DNA from: Pyrus communis
Taxonomy: Eukaryota > Streptophyta > Magnoliopsida > Rosales > Rosaceae
Direction: 5' to 3'
DNA length: 64,000 nt
NCBI RefSeq assembly: GCF_963583255.1
Contig: NC_084815.1
Location: forward strand, 3,847,056 to 3,911,055
Position 1 is the first letter of the stretch. Each line of letters starts with the position of its first letter. This document shows, piece after piece, positions 60,801 to 64,000 of this stretch. The notes under the pieces are model-generated. The model ran no database searches. It worked only from the letters and a program-made list of their open reading frames with translations, and had not been told where the DNA came from. The translations under genes were made by a program, and so were the position numbers.

Positions 60801-62138
60801 GTTAGTCTTTCTTATTACTACAAAAAGCCTCAAGAATTGGTTAAATCAATATTCTTAAGTTATATTATGTACTTCGGAGCAATATTTGTTCATGCAAACT
60901 TTCACAAGGGCATCTTCATCCCTTTTATCGTAACAATTGAGAGCTAGGTCTAGGAAACGACGTAGCTAACTAATAAGCTAAGCTCTTCTCATGCTTTTGG
61001 CAAGTATTGTTGAGTTGGGTTGTGGCAACCTCTCTTCATTCTACAAGACTACAAATACTTACAAAATTTGGTTGCCAGATCTTTCTAAGTTTGGATAGAA
61101 CTTGGTATTAGTGTAGTATATCATGTATAAACACGATCAGTCAGACTCTTTGACAAATTTCGAATGGGGATATTATGATCGTTGTCTTGAGGTTGTAATG
61201 AAGAATCTTATATGCTTCTTTGGCCTATCATTTCTTCCATCAAAGTGACAAAGCTAGGAATTTCACAATTTTCGGTTATTGTGGTTGACGAACAATCTTC
61301 CCATCTTTGGAATTACAGTGTAATTCCTTTTCTAGCATGACAATCACATATATTTGGATGACACAAGATGGTCATTTTGTTCAAACCCTTTTTTGGCAAC
61401 TACATCCAACTCCTCGTGCTGTATAAGTGTGATGGAAGGGTTACAGTTGTAGTTAGGTTTTGAACAATGGGAGGATATGGTGGTTTAAAGAAGAATATTT
61501 TAAGGGAAGATTAGAAAATGAGAAGATCTGAGCGTGAAAATAAGGGATTTTCTAACACTCATAAGTAGCTTGTTCTGCTTGTTGCGTTGTGTTCATCAAA
61601 CCAAACAATATAGCTTCAACTTATGGGCGCTTGAATCTTTGAAAACCTAGCTTGAAACTCCGTTGGTCTTCTTTCCTCTTCTTGTTTTTCCAAGTCTTCT
61701 CTTTCGTTTTCGATTGTTCCAGCTACGTCATTACTTTTTGGTGTAACACTTTAGAGAAGCAGTAGCTCCGTGAAAACTAGAGGCAACCATACTGCCCAAA
61801 GACTTTCTCTTCCTGCAACAAACTTTACACTAGAATACTATTTTTGATGCCGTTCCTTCTTGATTTCTCACTTGTTTTCATGTGTAAGCTACGGAAGGTA
61901 AAATTCCTTTTTGCAATATGTCAAAACAAAGTTCAGGGTCCTAGGTGAAATTAGGTTTTGATGGGTCTGGTTAGAGTTTAAGGTATTTAGTTGGTTTATA
62001 GAGAATGTAAAGATTTCATCTTTCTTAGCTACCTCCCCACATACAATTAAGAGAGTGAGCTTGAGTTTTGGTGCTCCCAAGAATCATAAAACCCCTAACA
62101 AACTTGAATTTTCACATGGACTCAATGGGCTATCGTAA
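60801..62138. other. AT-rich intergenic sequence, nothing recognised
   Basis: No frame with a recognisable domain, no RNA gene and no bounded repeat seen. Confidence 0.4.
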
Positions 62139-63041
62139 CAGTCAGGACTGATGTAGAGATTTTTGAGGTCTGGGACGATGCAAAAAAATGTGCCCTCACT
62201 TCATATAAAAAAATTATTTGTTTTTAGACGTAAGACGTTGATAAAATTATATTTAGAAAAGCACTTCAAACTCAATAATTTAGAAACATGGAAAAACTAA
62301 TTTATTTTGTATCGAGAGAAGGAAAACAAAAAAACTTCAGGCTTACATGTAGATAAATTATGAGTTTTGTCTTCCATCTGAACTTTTAAAGTGTTTTTGT
62401 ATAAATCGTGAGGTGTTTTTTCTTATTTACTAAACTCGTCAATATAAGACTAAAAAAATAATAATATTTTCGAGTCTTCAAGGATATGTATAAGTAATGA
62501 ATGGGCACCATGATTTGCAAATTTGGTCTAAAAATTTAGTCTACGCATTACCCTTTGTTGAAAATTAGACTTGAATTGGAATGAATGTTTAAAAAATAGC
62601 ATCCCACATATTTATTAGCTAGTAATTAAAAATAAATTAACAACAAACAAAAATTCGTAAAAATTGAAAAAAATAAACATGCACATAGCATTTCGAACTT
62701 AAGACCTCTCATCCTAATTTTAAATACAAAAATCATTGCTTCTAATCAAACTTCTAATCATTTAGCCAAATTTTATGAATTTATACTGTTATGAAAGGAA
62801 ATTTGTAAAAATTGGAATTTAAATAAGCACACATGGTGTTTTGAACCCAAGACCTCCTCATGAATTTTAAACAATAAAATCACCGATTCTAGTTAAATTT
62901 CTTTGTTATTAAACCAAAATTTTTATAAATTTATACTCTTATGAAAATGTATATAAATATGTCACACTAATAATTTTGGTGCCTCTAATTTTTTTGGGCC
63001 CCAGACAATTGCCCTGCCAGCACTGGGCCTGGGACAGCCTG
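62139..63041. mobile_element. Non-autonomous hAT-like element
   Basis: The left end, CAGTCAGGACTGATGTAG followed by TTTTTGAGGTCTGGGAC, and the right end, GGGCCCCAGACAATTGCC followed by CCTGGGACAGCCTG, are degenerate versions of the plant hAT ends CAGGGCCGGC..GCCGGCCCTG. About 0.9 kb, AT-rich interior, no transposase. I could not confirm an 8-bp duplication. Confidence 0.5.
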
Positions 63042-63249
63042 GTAACGGTCCACATCACAACTTAAACTTACTCCGCAAACACCCTTATTTGGCTTGGCCC
63101 ATTTAAGTGTGTGAAGTGATTTGACATGGTAAAAATGGCTTGGCGTGACTTGAATTTAGATGGTAGGTATAAGTGAATTAATATGTTAATGTACGATAAT
63201 GTTATTTTATAGAGTCACGGTTATTGGTGTTGATTTGAATGTTGTGCCA

Positions 63250-64000
63250 GCTGGTAGTGAGGACGTTTCCCTTAATCATGCGCCTTAGTTAAGCTCTAGG
63301 TTTCTCGGTGGTGTGGCAGACAGTGGGTTGGAACTATGTGGGCCTCGACTTCTCTCCCAACCAGGCCCGGGTCAGCATTTTGCCCCTATGGACCACAATG
63401 TAAACCGTGACCAGATGGTAGACGTTTCAGGTTTTCCTAGGGCTGGGAATTTTGAACTGGGCTCGGATCCTTTCAATCTTATGCTAATTATTGAGCTGCT
63501 TCAACAAAAGCGAAGGAAGAAATCGCGTAGACATCGCATAAATGGTGGTTTTCTAATAGGTAGCTCGCTATCCATTCCCCAGGATAATCTCAGGTCACGA
63601 TCATCGGAGCTTGGAAAACGTTTTCAAAGGGAGGGTTAGGGTTAACAATCTAAATTATCTACTTCAATCTTTTCCTCAATGGATGGTCACCCATATGCCG
63701 AGGGAAGGCAACTCTACTGCACACCGTCTTGCTCGTATGGGTGTGGGTAGTAACCAATCAATTTTATGGTTTGAAGTCCCTCCTAATTTGATTAGGGATA
63801 TTTTGTTTGAAGAAAGTTTATAATTTTGATGTATTGTCTTTTGAGGATAGGTTATTTTCGTTGTGCGGGACACTCTTTTCCCTTTGACTGAGTTGAAAGC
63901 CCCAACAAGGTTTTATCGAGGCCCATTGTGTACATTATCCTCATATTGTACGTGTTCAATTTGATTTGCAATATCGTACTTCTTTCAAAAATAAAAATAA
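63250..64000 (+). mobile_element. Internally deleted plant LINE (ORF1 piece + RNase H tail + 3' UTR)
   Basis: A frame at 63313-63639 looks like a plant LINE ORF1 C-terminal segment (basic, KRRKKSRRHR). At about 63600 it jumps into another frame (63611-63823) that reads the end of a LINE RNase H domain: MVTHMPREGNSTAHRLARM..LWFEVPPNLIRDILFEE. The entire reverse transcriptase is absent. The following 3' UTR (CACTCTTTTCCCTTTGACTG.., ACGAGGCCCAT-like) and an A-rich end at the window edge are typical. The window cuts off the 3' limit. Confidence 0.7.

Overview
The window is nuclear DNA of a flowering plant, most likely a woody eudicot; Rosaceae is my guess from overall gene and repeat style, not proven. 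The evidence is intron-rich genes with GT..AG introns, plant-only families (a plastid fatty acyl reductase of the MS2 type, a PORR-domain protein, a plant CCR4 with a zinc-finger N-terminus) and many plant transposons. I rebuilt seven protein-coding genes exon by exon. Every splice junction keeps frame, and product lengths match the families: FAR2/MS2-like reductase (599 aa), sphingoid-phosphate phosphatase (407 aa), PP2A catalytic subunit (313 aa), DED1-type DEAD-box helicase (621 aa), PORR protein (428 aa, one exon), LRR/F-box-like protein (354 aa) and CCR4 deadenylase (603 aa). One tRNA-Gly(UCC) gene lies near the left edge.

Layout. 1-13.9 kb: tRNA-Gly (-), FAR2-like gene (+), phosphatase (+) and PP2A (-). 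14.1-33.3 kb: a transposon graveyard. Its backbone is a decayed Mutator-like element (MULE) with a transposase tail (+) and a convergent Ulp1-type cysteine protease gene (-). That gene is split by a Helitron-bearing block (which also holds a hAT relic and a solo LTR) and by a second solo LTR that itself contains another solo LTR and a MITE. 34.7-57.5 kb: helicase (+), PORR gene (-), F-box/LRR gene (+; its introns hold a MITE, a 41-bp LINE/SINE tail, a 1.86-kb solo LTR and a truncated LINE) and CCR4 (-). 57.5-64 kb: gene-poor, with MITEs, a 177-bp tandem duplication, a hAT-like non-autonomous element and an internally deleted LINE.

The six genes from the phosphatase to CCR4 appear in the same order as Arabidopsis At3g58490, At3g58500, At3g58510, At3g58520, At3g58530 and At3g58560 (locus numbers recalled, not searched). 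The block is therefore an ancient conserved neighbourhood into which about 19 kb of transposons was packed between PP2A and the helicase. The genes are independent housekeeping genes (lipid phosphate turnover, protein dephosphorylation, RNA unwinding, organelle RNA splicing, a putative ubiquitin-ligase adaptor, mRNA deadenylation), not a pathway. I found no CRISPR, operon or clearly novel protein system. The unusual content is the transposon stratigraphy.
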